Source of the DNA: Acanthochlamys bracteata
Lineage: Eukaryota > Streptophyta > Magnoliopsida > Pandanales > Velloziaceae
DNA: 64,000 bases
NCBI GenBank assembly: GCA_019914995.1
Contig: CM034143.1
Coordinates: forward strand, 6,611,501 to 6,675,500
Direction of reading: 5' to 3'
Made by a program: the position numbers and the translations under genes. Shown one piece after another: positions 1-11,117 of the stretch (position 1 is the stretch's first letter; each line of letters begins with the position of its first letter). The notes under the pieces are model-generated. The model saw only the letters and a program-made list of their open reading frames with translations, was not told the origin of the DNA and did not search any database.

Positions 1-224
1 ATTTTATTTTTTATTTTTCAATAAATCTTCTACAATATTTTATAAAATTTATTTAATTTTTAAGAAAATATAAAAATTTTATATTGTAAGATTTTATTAT
101 TATTTTTATGTAAAAAGATAAATTTTATTTTTTGAAATAGAAAAAAATATTTTTATTTAAACAAATTTCATTTTAAAAAAATTTCCAAATCCCCTTAAAA
201 TGATATTAATAGTAATTTATTAGT
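1..224. other. AT-rich spacer
   Basis: This is a run of A/T-rich sequence with no coding potential. It resembles the AT-rich MITE-like family seen repeatedly in the window (long T-rich and A-rich halves with TTTTAAAAAT motifs), but its left border lies outside the window, so it cannot be delimited. Confidence 0.5.
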
Positions 225-779
225 ATCTTAGGTAGGGGTGACAAAAATCGACCCGACCCGAAAATTCGACCCGAAAAGATCGGGTTCGGATCAAGCCTTA
301 GACGGATTTTGGTCGATTTCGGATCGATCCGAAAATGATCCGAAAATTTAAACGGGTTCGAGTCGAATTCGGACCGACCCGAAAATAATCCGTTTAACTA
401 TTTATATAGTATATATTACTTAAAAAATAGCAAAAAATTTGAATTTAATTTATATATTTTTAATTTATCTTAATTTTAACTAATTTTTATTTAATTTATA
501 AATTTATCAAAATTAATATTTTTTCTTTTTAAATACATCGTAATTAATAATTTTGATATATTATTATTAAAAATTAATATTTATAATTTTTATTTAATAA
601 TTTAATTATTAAATGGGTCGATCCGAGTTTGACCTGGTTATAAATAGGTTAGATTATGATTAATAATTTTGATCCATATAAATAAACGGGTCGAATTATA
701 GTTAAATATTTTTTATCCGATTATTATATGGGTCGATCCAAATCACCCATAAATCTATATTGTCATCTCTAATCTTAGG
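225..779. mobile_element. Non-autonomous hAT-type element with 8-bp target duplication
   Basis: The element proper runs from 233 to 771 (539 bp). Its ends are imperfect inverted repeats: TAGGGGTGACAA on the left, and TTGTCATCTCTA on the right, which reads TAGAGATGACAA in reverse. It is bracketed by a perfect 8-bp direct repeat, ATCTTAGG, at 225-232 and 772-779. An 8-bp duplication with TAG-starting ends is the hallmark of the hAT superfamily. There is no transposase, so it would depend on a partner elsewhere. The interior has GC-richer subterminal blocks of repeated GACCCG/CGGGTC motifs around an AT-rich core, as hAT elements often do. Confidence 0.85.
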
Positions 780-3700
780 TCCCTCCCTCATGGTTCAACT
801 TCACAAATAACAAGTTCCGACTACTGCAAAAAATCGTATGATGGTATTCTACGCCTTATGTGTTTCTTCTTCTAAAATATGCTCTATAAATTGGCATTTG
901 TCTAATCTGAAAATACTTGCAAATTTCTAATTGATTTTTTCTTTTCTCGATTATTCCTAAAATTTATCTCATGTCTGGATAATTTGATGGTGTCGGCATT
1001 ATTAGAGGTCAATTTTGAAATGTTGCTATCCATCGGTGGATTATTGAATGCAACAAGTAATCATGCACGTAACTCCTAAATCATCAGTGTTTTAGTTTAT
1101 TTAAAAATGAAAAAGAAAAAAAAACCCTCCTCTCACCAGATGCCAAACTTTGTACTTTCCTTTCAAACTCTTTATCTCATGTTTGATTTAGGAAACAGAA
1201 ATTTCAAGATGAGAAGTTCTATTTTATAGTTTGCTAAACTCTCTCTTGAAGAAATTTAATAAGTGAGTTTAAAAAAATAGAAAAAAAAAGGATTTTTCTT
1301 TTTAATGTTGATTGAGTTAGTTGGGTAATATTGGGTTTTTTTACAAAGATGTTACTGATGTTATGTATGAAAGAAGTCTTCTTAAAAATAGTTGAATCTG
1401 AAAAAGCTATTCATATAATTACTTCCCAAAATCTAATTCTATCTTTTAAAACTTATTTTAATTATATAAAATTTTATTTGTTTTATTCACGAAACTTATT
1501 ATGTATAATTAAAATACAGTACTTAAAAGTTAAAATATGTGTTCTGGATTCAGAGAACAGAGATCAATGATTGCAACACAACATTGATTTTACAAGTAAC
1601 AGAGCCATGAATGGAGCTACTACATGTTTCTTGACAAGACACAAAGCAGTTTTGGGTAGCCTGGGCAGAGTAGGGCTCTACAGCCAATTATTGGATAGGT
1701 TACAAAATATTGAACGGACTCATTTGTTTGATTGTTTCAATCCATCATGTTATCTGACCAATATGGTCAAGCAATGTTCCTGTACGAAGATGTGAAAGAT
1801 GTATGTAGGTCATTATTACCATTGCTTATAAAGTGTAATTTTTAAACTTTTTCAGTCTTTTCTATTTTTTTAAAATTAAACTTTATGTAATTTTTTAATT
1901 TAAATTAAAAAAAATAATTTTAGTCCTTAAAATTCTCACTAAAAATTCATTTTATTGAAAGTATTTTATCTTAATCAATAAAAAAACCTTCGTAAGAAGT
2001 TTCATACATGATTTCCGTTTGGCTTAACGTTTCGTAAACGGTATTTTTTAATTTTTAATTATATATTTTTTAATATATATTTATAAATATTTAGAAATTT
2101 TATTTAAAATTTTAAAATATATAAAAAAATTTTATATAATAAAATTTTTTTATTATATATTTTTATTATTCTTTTAAAAATAAAATAAATAGAACTTATT
2201 TTTTAAAAAATATCTTTTATTTCATAAAAATTCTATTTCATAAACATTCTTAAACATTTTTGCTTATGTATTTATTTATCATCTCTTTTAGTTTTTTATT
2301 TTCTAAAAAACTTCTATAATACTTCGATTCCTTTTTAAATTTTAAAAATATAAATAAGATATACGCTATGATATATAATTTTTTAATTTTATAAACTATA
2401 AAAAAACTTGTTTTAACAAACTCTGCTATATTTTTTTATCAAATAGTTTGTATTTGAAATAAATCCCAAACCACCTATTATTCAGGAGCAGTTTAAAGTG
2501 TTTATGAAATAAAAAATTTTATAACAAAATATATGTTTGTTTTTTTTAAAAATAAATTTTATTTTTTATTTTAAAAATAAATAATAACAAAATATTATAA
2601 AATATAATTTTTTTATATTTTAAATTTTTAAATAAATTTAATAAAATATTATACAAATTAATTAAATAATATTAATTAAATGAAAAGGAGCGGAATGCTC
2701 CGCAAGCAGGTCCTCAGTTTATTCATAGCTCCAAAATCCAAAGAAATGAATGTGACACATATGAACTCTAGTTCATCAATTGACAACACCGGATGGTGAA
2801 AGGAAGTTCATTGAGTGAAGTTAATGTGTTATATTCTTGCAAGTTATCTTCATAGTTGGATGAGTAAAATAAGACTGTTGTGAGAATATGTGGTTGCCAT
2901 ACCAAATCAAATAAAATTTAATATTTTTGTACGGAACGTTTGAAATTGTTTATTTAAAAAAATTGAAACGAAAAATATTTAAAAAATTTTACAAAATAAA
3001 TTTTTTTATTTACAAAATAATAAAATTTTACAATATAAAATTTTGTTGTACTTTCAAATACTTTTCTTAAATTCTGTAAAATATTTTTAAAAATTTTATA
3101 TAAAAAAATTAAAATAAAAAAAATAAAGAAGGAATAAATATCATCTAAAATCTTACATCAACTGCGATATCATTGACTTTTTTCAAAAGCTTCTTTCCAG
3201 TTTCTCATTTTATTTTTTTAATATATATTTTATAATTATTTAGAAAATTTATTTAAAAATTTAAAAAATGTAAAAAAATTCTACGCAATGAGATCTATTT
3301 ATTTTATATTTTTATTTTAAAAAAATTCTATTTTATAAGTACTATCAAACGCTCCTCTTTGCTATAAGCAACTTTGTAAAATTGTATGCAGTACTTTCAT
3401 ACATGCATTAGGCTTGTTATCAGGAGGATATCAAAATGTTTGTCTTATGACTTTTTGGTTTGGGTCCTATGGTAGTGAACAATGAGGCTCTTTATTCATC
3501 CACATAGCTTATTAGGCTTTTGTTGATGCTTAGCTAAAGTAGAGGCTTTTACTCCATTATTACCATTAGATTTACAATTAATCATTATTATTCATCCTTT
3601 TGATGAGTGATGATTAAAAGTGTATACTACATCCTTCCAATAATCAATATATATAATTAGGAAAAGCATAACAATAATAGGGATATCTCCAAGATGTTGC

Positions 3701-6198
3701 CTTTTCTTATATTTTTTATTTCTAGCTTTTGATTAAAGTGTTTATTATTTTAAACGAATATTTTATATAATTTTTAATAAATTAAACTAATTTGTTGAAA
3801 AATCTTTAAAATAATATTTATAAAAAATTCTATTTCATAAATATTCTTAATTAGAAGCACTTAATTAAATTGTTTAATCTAAGAAATATAAAAAATCAAC
3901 GGACGTATGTCAATGATGATCAAGCTTCCATCTTTCCTTTCACTTTTTCTTAAGAATCAAACACAAGTTACACAATCATCATCTTGCCCTAAAGCATCTC
4001 AAAATATTCTATAATAACCGATGTTAATATTCTACGTTCCACTGTTCTGAGATAATGAAAACAAATGTTCCATTTCAAAAGCAATGTGAAAAACAATTAG
4101 TCCAAGGCTGCTACATTTTCTTATTAAAGCACTTCTCGGTTGCGCGATGATAAACAACTGTTGCAACTCTTCGGAGAAGAATACTTACTTAGAATCTCAC
4201 CCTCCTCATGGCAAGTCCTCAGTTTAGCACTGGTATAATTAAGTTGGAAATCTGTTCATACTCAATCCAAAATTTTACTCCAGTTCATAACAAACATTTC
4301 CTTAAAAGAGAAGATCCAGATCTATAGAAGGCCATAAACAGTTGCAATTAAATAGATCTTCTTTAATTTGAAACATTTACTTAGAGATCAGTAGATAGTG
4401 CAAAGCCAGTACTGTAATAATGTCGGCAAGTACTGCTAGAGTTGTAGTATAGCTTGTATTGCATAAAAGAAACAAGCCACCTAAGAGGAGAAAGTGACAA
4501 CAGATGCATGGATAGCAGGAGACAAATTAGCCACCACCTTCCCTATTACTTCCTTCAAGGACATTGACAGCTATCCATCTCAGAATACTACTGAATAAGG
4601 TACTGAATTTTACTACCAATTCATTAAGATCTTATCATCTAAATTTTACTACCAATTCATGTTCGGATGATGGATTGGTTGGTGGTGTTCTCATATAAGG
4701 AATGAATTGAGACATCATTTAATAACTAGGGCAAATAGCCACAGTTTGCAGCCCGCAGAGTTTCCTCTTATAACTATACCTAATATAGACAAATAAATGG
4801 GGACCTATTGCCAGCATGAGACCGTCAGGCAACAGACGGTGTGCTCTTGCCGCGTAAAAGAGTTTGTCAACAGCTCATGCTTTAAAAATCTCACGAGAGC
4901 TCTTTCAGTAAGAAAGTTACAGAAGTTTTGGGTTTTAATGAGAAGAAATTAACTTGTTCCATAGTTTACCTGGAGCTATGCAAGGAGATGCCCTTTTTGT
5001 GGAATAAATTTCACAAAAACAGCTTTTCTAGCTAACTTCAAATATCTTGATTTCTTTATGATATTTTAGAAACAGACTTTTAAGACAAGAAACTACTAAA
5101 ATCTTCAAACAATGCCATGTTACCTACATTGTATAGATGATTAATATATTTGAATTAAGATCCCTCAGTGTAACAGGCTATCTATCTTTCGTCATGGTTG
5201 TTTACGATTGCTTATGAAAGACTTTTTAGTAAAAAATAAAATTTTGGTGAGATTTGAAAAACGAGTTAAAAATTTCTTAGAAATAAAAATTCAAAGAAAA
5301 CATAAACAATGTGAAACAGTCGCTCAATTACGGACTGTGATTGATTAGACACTATAAGTCATTAACATATTGGGACGTAAGCACTTGCATCACCACATAA
5401 TAATTACAAGATAGGCGCAAGAAATTTAATATAGTAAGTTAAGCAATTAAACTAGAATATTTATTTAATTGGTGTTAGCATATAAAGTATAGGTTCATGT
5501 CTTTCTTCAGTCAATCGTTGAAGACTTCATTTGCTTTCATATTGTTTTTAGGAATTAATATAAAGAACTAACGTTCTGGAACAACAGTCATTGACAAGTA
5601 AATAGTAATATAGTGTTATCTCCAAAAAAGAATAATTATCTAAACAAAAAATAGTAGTATGGAGTGGTTTTCACAGATTTTTTTCTTCCTAAAGAATCTT
5701 GTGTCATAAAAAAATAGCTGACTATTAACTACTAATATGCTCATGTTATGAATAACAGTTGATTACTTAAAATACTTGGAGTTAGTTATAATGGTCCTTA
5801 GGTCACGGAATCTAGGATTGAATTTTATTCAGACCACAAAACTGTTTTCAACTTTAAATAATTTGATCCGCTTATAATTGTTTTATTGAGAAACTGCTCA
5901 CATATATTATATGTGAAAGTTTTGATCAAATGGAGAAGCAGCAGAAAATTTGTATTTATGGAATTGTTATTAAGTATTAATTGTTGCCGACAGTAGAGAA
6001 GCATTGCATGTGGCAGACACATTGTAATTGCTACAGTACAATTTTCTCATTTCCTTGCGCGATTCAAAGGATCTTTAACACAGTTGCCAAAATTGCTATT
6101 GTTCTTAAACATTCTTTATATTTTATATTACGTTAAATTGCTACGTTGCATGTGGATAATATTGATGGTTCACGGTTTTGACGTAATTATTGATAATG

Positions 6199-6202
<4 letters not shown>
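780..6202. repeat. Gene-poor AT-rich spacer with MITE-like fragments
   Basis: No gene could be supported. Several AT-rich blocks (about 2010-2262, 2490-2690, 2920-3130, 3200-3350 and 3728-3850) share a pattern: an end reading roughly GTTTATGAAATA or its reverse complement, long T- and A-rich stretches, and TTTTATATAATAAAA cores. They look like degenerate members of one MITE-like family. Short open frames at 1331-1570 and 1571-1795 match nothing I recognise and have no gene-like context. The stretch 3860-6200 holds nothing identifiable. Confidence 0.5.

Positions 6203-6236
<34 letters not shown>
6203..6236. repeat. (TA)n microsatellite
   Basis: A pure TA dinucleotide run immediately left of the hairpin element. 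A second TA run, 6663-6686, sits immediately right of it, so the element appears to have inserted into a TA tract or to have carried TA ends. Confidence 0.95.
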
Positions 6237-6240
<4 letters not shown>

Positions 6241-6662
6241 AGGATAAAAATACATTAGGTTTTAAAGGCACATGTGTATATATGCCGGTCAAAAGTGGCC
6301 GGCGATATCTCTAAATTCAATCTCCATCGTTAGATATGAAGAACCATGAGTTGGGACATATTGATAAAATTTTAGCTCAATCGGAATACGAACCGACCTC
6401 CATCGAAACTTTCGATCAAAATGACATAAACTTTTAAATTTGACAAAAAATATATATTTTGTTTTTGTGTCACTTTGATCAAGAGTTTCGATGGAGATCG
6501 ATTCGTATTCCGATTGAGCTGAAATTTTATCAACATATTCCCAACTCATGGTTCTTCATATCCAACGGTGGAGATTGAATTTGGAGAGCTCGCCGGCCAC
6601 TTTTGGCCGACATGTATACACATGGGCCTTTAATACCTATACGTGCCTATATTTTATCCCTC
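6237..6662. mobile_element. Long inverted-repeat (hairpin) element, copy 1
   Basis: The two halves are inverted copies of each other. From the left the element reads GGATAAAAATACATTAGGT, and the reverse complement of the right end reads GGGATAAAATATAGGCACGT. The match continues through GTGGCCGGCGA, the segment around 6340 with AAGAACCATGAGTTGGGA, and CAATCGGAATACGAA, almost to a central AT-rich loop near 6430-6465. Arms are about 190-200 bp and I judge them close to 90% identical. Open frames inside it are by-products of the repeat. A second copy lies at 54331-54664. Its transposon class is unclear. The TA tracts hide any target duplication. Confidence 0.8.
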
Positions 6663-6686
6663 TATATATATATATATATATATATA
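6663..6686. repeat. (TA)n microsatellite, right flank of hairpin element
   Basis: A pure TA run that closes the right side of the hairpin element, matching the run at 6203-6236. Confidence 0.9.
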
Positions 6687-7373
6687 GTTAATTATAAAAA
6701 ATTAACTAATAATTTAATCAATATAAGACTAAATTAATACTAAATAGATCAAAATAAAATGAATCTATATATAAGAATACATAACAATAATATAATTTAG
6801 TACAACAAGAATTTTTTCCTGCTAATTAATTGAACTACAAAACTAGGAAGGTTCGTTTTTGTTGAGGTCTATGGATGAAATGGAACAAGGAGGATGCTGC
6901 TCTCAATAGAATATAGGCAATGCTCATAAGAATACCAAATGGAAGTTGCTAAGTTCGTTCAATGTATCACAAGGTTAAGAAAGCATGGCCACAAATCAAA
7001 CCTTCAAAGCAAGCGTAAAATAACAAACCTAGGCTTAAACTTTTGGGCTTAACCAGTTCTGGACTAAGTCTGTCCACTCACAGCCATTGAGTTATCACAC
7101 TCAAGTCCATTCAGCTATGAAATGATAATGTGTGTATATTAGACTCTATATGCGTATGCACGTACATACATGACGAGTGAAGAAAAACCGTAGAAACAAG
7201 GGAAAGTATACAAACTTTAAGGAAATAAAACCAAAAATTATATGGATACACAAAGGATAGAATGTACTCTAGATAGGATCATTAACGCCACGATCTCTCA
7301 TAGATGCATGACAACAGAAACCTGAAATACTTCTTCAACAACTCATGAAAAAATACACATACTGCTGCTTTAT
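6687..7373. other. Spacer without recognisable features
   Basis: AT-rich DNA with no convincing open frame, splice pattern or repeat structure that I can recognise. Confidence 0.5.
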
Positions 7374-7754
7374 TAGAAGTGCAATTCAAGCAGGTTGGGC
7401 CAATCTTGTCGGGCCAAATGAGTTTGCCCCGATCAAGATGAGTTGTTTAAGCCCAGCCCAGTTTGATAGCCTGGTAATATATTTTCTTGTTTTTATTTTT
7501 TATATTTTGGGTTGCAAAGTAGTTAAATTTGAAATTCTAAATGAAAATTTAAAGTCGAACCGAAAATTTGAAATTCAAAAGAGGTATCTATAAATTATAA
7601 GTTAAAAATTGGAAAAAATAACTAACCTGGCTAGACCAGGCTGCTGACCAGACTAGAAATTTCAGGTCTGGATCAACCGGACTAGGCCAGCTGGCACCGC
7701 TCACCAGCAAGACCTGACCGGACCGTTTTTTAGCTTGACCAATTTACATCTGTA
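7374..7754. mobile_element. Possible decayed hAT-like element
   Basis: The left end reads TAGAAGTGCAATTCAAGC, and the reverse complement of the right end reads TACAGATGTAAATTGGTC. Both are close to the common plant hAT terminus TAGGGGTGTAAATTGG. The ends are GC-richer, with GGGCC/GACCAG motifs, and the centre is AT-rich, as in the element at 233-771. I found no 8-bp target duplication, so the borders are tentative and the element is old. Confidence 0.35.
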
Positions 7755-8126
7755 CCTAAGATTGATACTCAATGTATCGAATTATGAAATTTAAAAATGT
7801 GTTCATCAACATGATATAATATGAGAAAACACCAAGCAAACAGCATCATTAATGTACTAGCAAGTAGTGAATACCTTTCCCCATTCAATCCATCAGCCTG
7901 CAGAATTCAGTACCCAGCAGCATCAGCTTCTTAGTGTTTATCTCTGGTTTCAAGAAAATATATTGCATATGAGATTTTGAATCTAGGTAGGAAGATTATT
8001 AAAAGAATAAATTCTTAGAAAGAACAAGAGCTAACCAAGCATAGCAATTCTCCAATGTTTGCAGATTATGAAGATAGCAACTAGTGAAGATTCATCATCT
8101 GTTTGTCAGAGAAGTATCAGCAATAC

Positions 8127-8310
8127 ACTTTAGCGTGTTTCAAATACACGTAATTGAGTTTTTAAAAAATAAAAAGTAAAGTTTCAAAAAAAAATGAGAT
8201 GAAAGTAGAGTTCAAAATTTTATTTTAATTATTTTTAAAATAGATTAGAAATAGAGTTCTGTTTTTGAAGTGCAGTTTTTAGTCGGTGTATATTTGAAAT
8301 ATGTTGACTG
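8127..8310. mobile_element. Tourist-like MITE relic
   Basis: The left end reads GCGTGTTTCAAATACACGTA and the right end TATATTTGAAATATGTTG, forming degenerate inverted termini of the GTGTTTCAATT type that is clearer at 10850-11114. The interior has the same AAAGTAGAGTT/AAAATTTTATTTT wording. The target duplication is unclear. Confidence 0.4.
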
Positions 8311-9289
8311 TTCGGAATTTTAATTCTGGTGGAAGAAATTGAAGTTCCGGCCATCTGAAAAATGCACTAAATAAAGAACAAAATGAGTTACTCAGACAAA
8401 TGGATAAAAGCTAGCAGGAAAAGCAACCATATCAAAGCTCAAGTTCCGGCTCAAAATAAGAGAAACATATAAGACTAGAGATGCACTGTCTAAAGAAATG
8501 GAAACCTTAATTCCTAAATCCTATCTGGAAGTCAAGTGTACCTAGTGTGAGAATGAAACAAGCATAGAAAACATTCAAAACATTAAAGTTGCTACAACGA
8601 TTCTCATTCCGATTCAATAGACGTTAATATTGCTTAATCGAGATGTAAACTCAGGAATCATCACTGAGAATCAAAGCTAGCCTAGAAATTGGAGACTCTC
8701 GACATTATGCATCTTGAACATAGATAGAACTTGGTCTACACAGAAATTCGTCCATACTGAAAAAGACTTCATGTCCAAACATCCTCCTAAAACCCGAATT
8801 CGTGAATAAAGAAGCTGACAGAGCTTATCATTTCTAATGCATTTTATCCAATCAAGGCAAACATTTTAAAAAGCAGCTAGAATACTTACAGCGGAGTCTT
8901 CATTCAGATATTTGAAAGATAACCAACTCTGGAGTAAACAAAAAATGCCTAGCTTCTAGCTAAACACAAAATAGATTTGGAAAGTAACTGATTACTAGAT
9001 AATCAACACACAATGTGAGTACAAATCACTTGATAACAGAAAACCAAAATTAAATGTTTACATTCTCTTACGAGTAGTAGGAAGTACTGATCCATCATCT
9101 TCTATTCCTTCTTCATCAAATCCACCGCCTACAGAACAGAGAAACCGTCTCAGATCACTGAACAAAAACGAACTAACGAGCGACACTGAAAAAGTGCTCT
9201 AGAAAAAGTGCAACCACTCAATTTCATGGAAGGTTGAACAATTAGAGATGATGTTCTCATTAAAATAAAATGAATAAAACTAATTGAGT

Positions 9290-9712
9290 TCGGATTTAGC
9301 TAGAGATTGAGAAGAGATGGACTGGTTATAGAGCTAACCAGATCCGTCACCGGTTGATGAATAGAAAAAAAGCATGAATACTTAAACTGACCAGAACGAT
9401 TGATTAACGATTAATTAACATAGGGAAAGAGAGAGATAGGTCACCGATTAATAAATAGAGAGAAAAGAGTACATCGATCAATAAATCAATGCGAACGAGA
9501 GAGAAAAATTAGATCAATTAATTATTGATAAACACCGAGAGACAGAGAAATATAACATTACCGATTGATAAATATGGAAAGAAAAAACATCGACAGATAG
9601 ATCGATGAGAAAGAGAGATATAGAGATCAATTGATCGATTGATTAGAGAGATATCGATTAATCTATCAACGATTGATTCGAGAGTGAGAGAAAATAGATC
9701 GAAAGTTTTGTT
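9290..9712. repeat. Degenerate GATCGATTAATAAAT / GAGAGA repeat
   Basis: Variants of a two-part unit, an ATCGATTGATAAATA-like block followed by a GAGAGAGA-like block, recur roughly eight to ten times with irregular spacing (for example near 9348, 9411, 9447, 9476, 9510, 9560, 9600, 9635 and 9670). It lies inside the first intron of the putative minus-strand transcript. It looks like a decayed minisatellite rather than coding DNA. Confidence 0.5.
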
Positions 9713-9837
9713 TACCTTTCTCCATTCCGAGAGAGCAGAGATAGCTTAGATCGGTCGAATAGCATTTAGACAGAAAATCTAAAAAGGGTATATCCGAAAG
9801 TTGGCGGGAATAGAATTGGGTACACTAGAGTTGTGAC

Positions 9838-9847
9838 TTATTTATAG
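9838..9847 (-). promoter_or_regulatory. TATA box for the putative minus-strand transcript
   Basis: Read on the minus strand the sequence is CTATAAATAAG, a strong plant TATA match, about 115 bp upstream of the ATG at 9725. It supports a real start site near 9810, though such boxes also occur by chance in AT-rich DNA. Confidence 0.45.
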
Positions 9848-9999
9848 ACCCACTCGGTGGACTGTGGGGGAGAATTTTTTTTTGTGAGACCTACAATTCT
9901 AATTTCCGCTGTATTCGCAAAGGCCTAGCATCAGTGGGCTTCAAATTTGGGATCATTACCGCCCATGACAATATTATGGGCTGGGACAAATTTACAGGT

Positions 10000-10255
10000 A
10001 CACTAATGACTGTTTTAATCATATGAAAGTGAATCAAAATATGAACTTCAATTAAAATTAGAGTTTAATAAAAGTAACATTTAAATAGTAATTAAAATAC
10101 GTAAAGTAAAATTTAAAATTAAGTTTTAATAAAATCAGAATTTAGTGTACAAATAAAAATAAAAATAAAAATTGGAGTGATATTGTGGTAGAACTCAAAA
10201 TTTGAAAAAAAAAAGAGTGCAATTTCTTGGAATTAAACATATCCTAAATGTTGCA
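10000..10255. mobile_element. Tourist-like MITE relic
   Basis: Inverted, degenerate termini (GTTTTAATCATATGAAAG on the left; the right end in reverse reads GGATATGTTTAATTCCAAG) enclose AAAGTAAAATTTAAAATTA-type text shared with the element at 10850-11114. Borders are approximate. Confidence 0.4.
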
Positions 10256-10524
10256 TCCTCTAAAAAATTCCACCTATACAACATGTAACACATCAAGTGC
10301 AAATCACTGAGAGCTTATTTTAATTATATAAAATTAAATTTGTAAAAGTAAATTTTCGTAAAAGTAAAACTTAATAAATTCTGGGTGATGCGACGACAAA
10401 TTATTCTGTCATTTTCGCCACAATCATGAATTATACTTGTATTTCAAAAGCGAATTTAAAATTCTAGTATCGTTTTGTTTAGTTGGGACATTATTATGGT
10501 ATAACATAAAAGATTCCTTTATGT

Positions 10525-10785
10525 ATTTGGACACATTCGGAAGTGTTTATAAAATAAATTTTTTTAAATAAAAAATATTTTAGAGGTATTTTAAGAAATA
10601 AGCTTTATTTTGTTACCTAAAAAAATAAAATAAATAATAATAAGATCTTACGATATAAAATGCTTATGTATTTTTCAAAATTTTAAATAAAATCTGTAAA
10701 ATATATTTAGAAGATTTATTAAAAAATATAAAATAAAAAGTTGAAATAAAAAACTCATCGAATGCGTTGCCAAAAGAACCCTTTG
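10525..10785. repeat. AT-rich MITE-like element
   Basis: It begins CACATTCGGAAGTGTTTATA and ends near GAATGCGTTGCC, so the ends are roughly inverted (ACACATTCGG / reverse of right end AACGCATTCG). The interior is typical of the AT-rich family: AAATAAAAAATATTTTAGAG near the left end, and ATAAAATGCTTATGTATTTT and TTTAAATAAAATCTGTAAAA further in. Related blocks occur near 2010, 2490, 2920, 3200, 18600, 33345, 54050 and 59010. Confidence 0.45.
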
Positions 10786-10849
10786 TCTTCTAGTTCTGAA
10801 GTATTAAAGGTTTTGCCTTTTACTTTCTCATGCATATAGTGAATGCTTA

Positions 10850-11114
10850 GGGTATGTTTCAATTGCCATCGAATTTCACTTTATCTTTTCAGATTTTGAA
10901 TTCAACATTTTAAATATTTTAATTATCATTTCAAATTCTATTTTTACTTTCACATCAAATTCTACTTCAACTAAATTTTTATTTCAAACTTTACTTTACG
11001 TGTTTCAATTATCATTCTGTATTTTACTTTCACCGAATTTCGCTTTTTTATAAAACTCTACTTTCACGAAATTTAATTTTGCAAAACTTACTTTTATGTA
11101 ATTGAAACACGTCC
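10850..11114. mobile_element. Tourist-like (PIF/Harbinger) MITE
   Basis: A 265-bp element whose left end reads GGGTATGTTTCAATTG and whose right end, in reverse complement, reads GGACGTGTTTCAATTA. It is flanked on both sides by TTA (10847-10849 and 11115-11117), the 3-bp TWA target duplication expected of the PIF/Harbinger superfamily. The interior repeats AATTTTACTTTCAC-like and TTTTACGTGTTTCAATTATC phrases, suggesting internal duplications. It has no coding capacity. Confidence 0.7.
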
Positions 11115-11117
11115 TTA

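Larger units (their letters stand above)
7870..9810 (-). ncRNA. Possible short spliced transcript (26-codon ORF or non-coding RNA)
   Basis: On the minus strand a TATA box lies at about 9838-9847. Below it is a leader ending in ATGGAGAAAG, followed by a clean donor (GTAAAC, exon end 9716). An acceptor CTGTAG leads into 9072-9128. The spliced frame gives MEKGGGFDEEGIEDDGSVLP and then TTRKRM before a stop, 26 residues in all, if the second donor (C|GTAAGAG at 9071) is not used. If it is used, possible further exons end at about 8899 (GCT|GTAAGT) and at 7878-7900 (between TCTGCAG and GTATTC), but these quickly meet stops. The acidic peptide with a basic tail matches no family I can name. It could be a lncRNA, a micropeptide gene or the dead 5' end of a lost gene. 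Confidence 0.3.

Noticed and set aside
6289-6549. Minus-strand 86-codon open frame
   Set aside because: It lies entirely inside the hairpin element and results from the inverted repeat.
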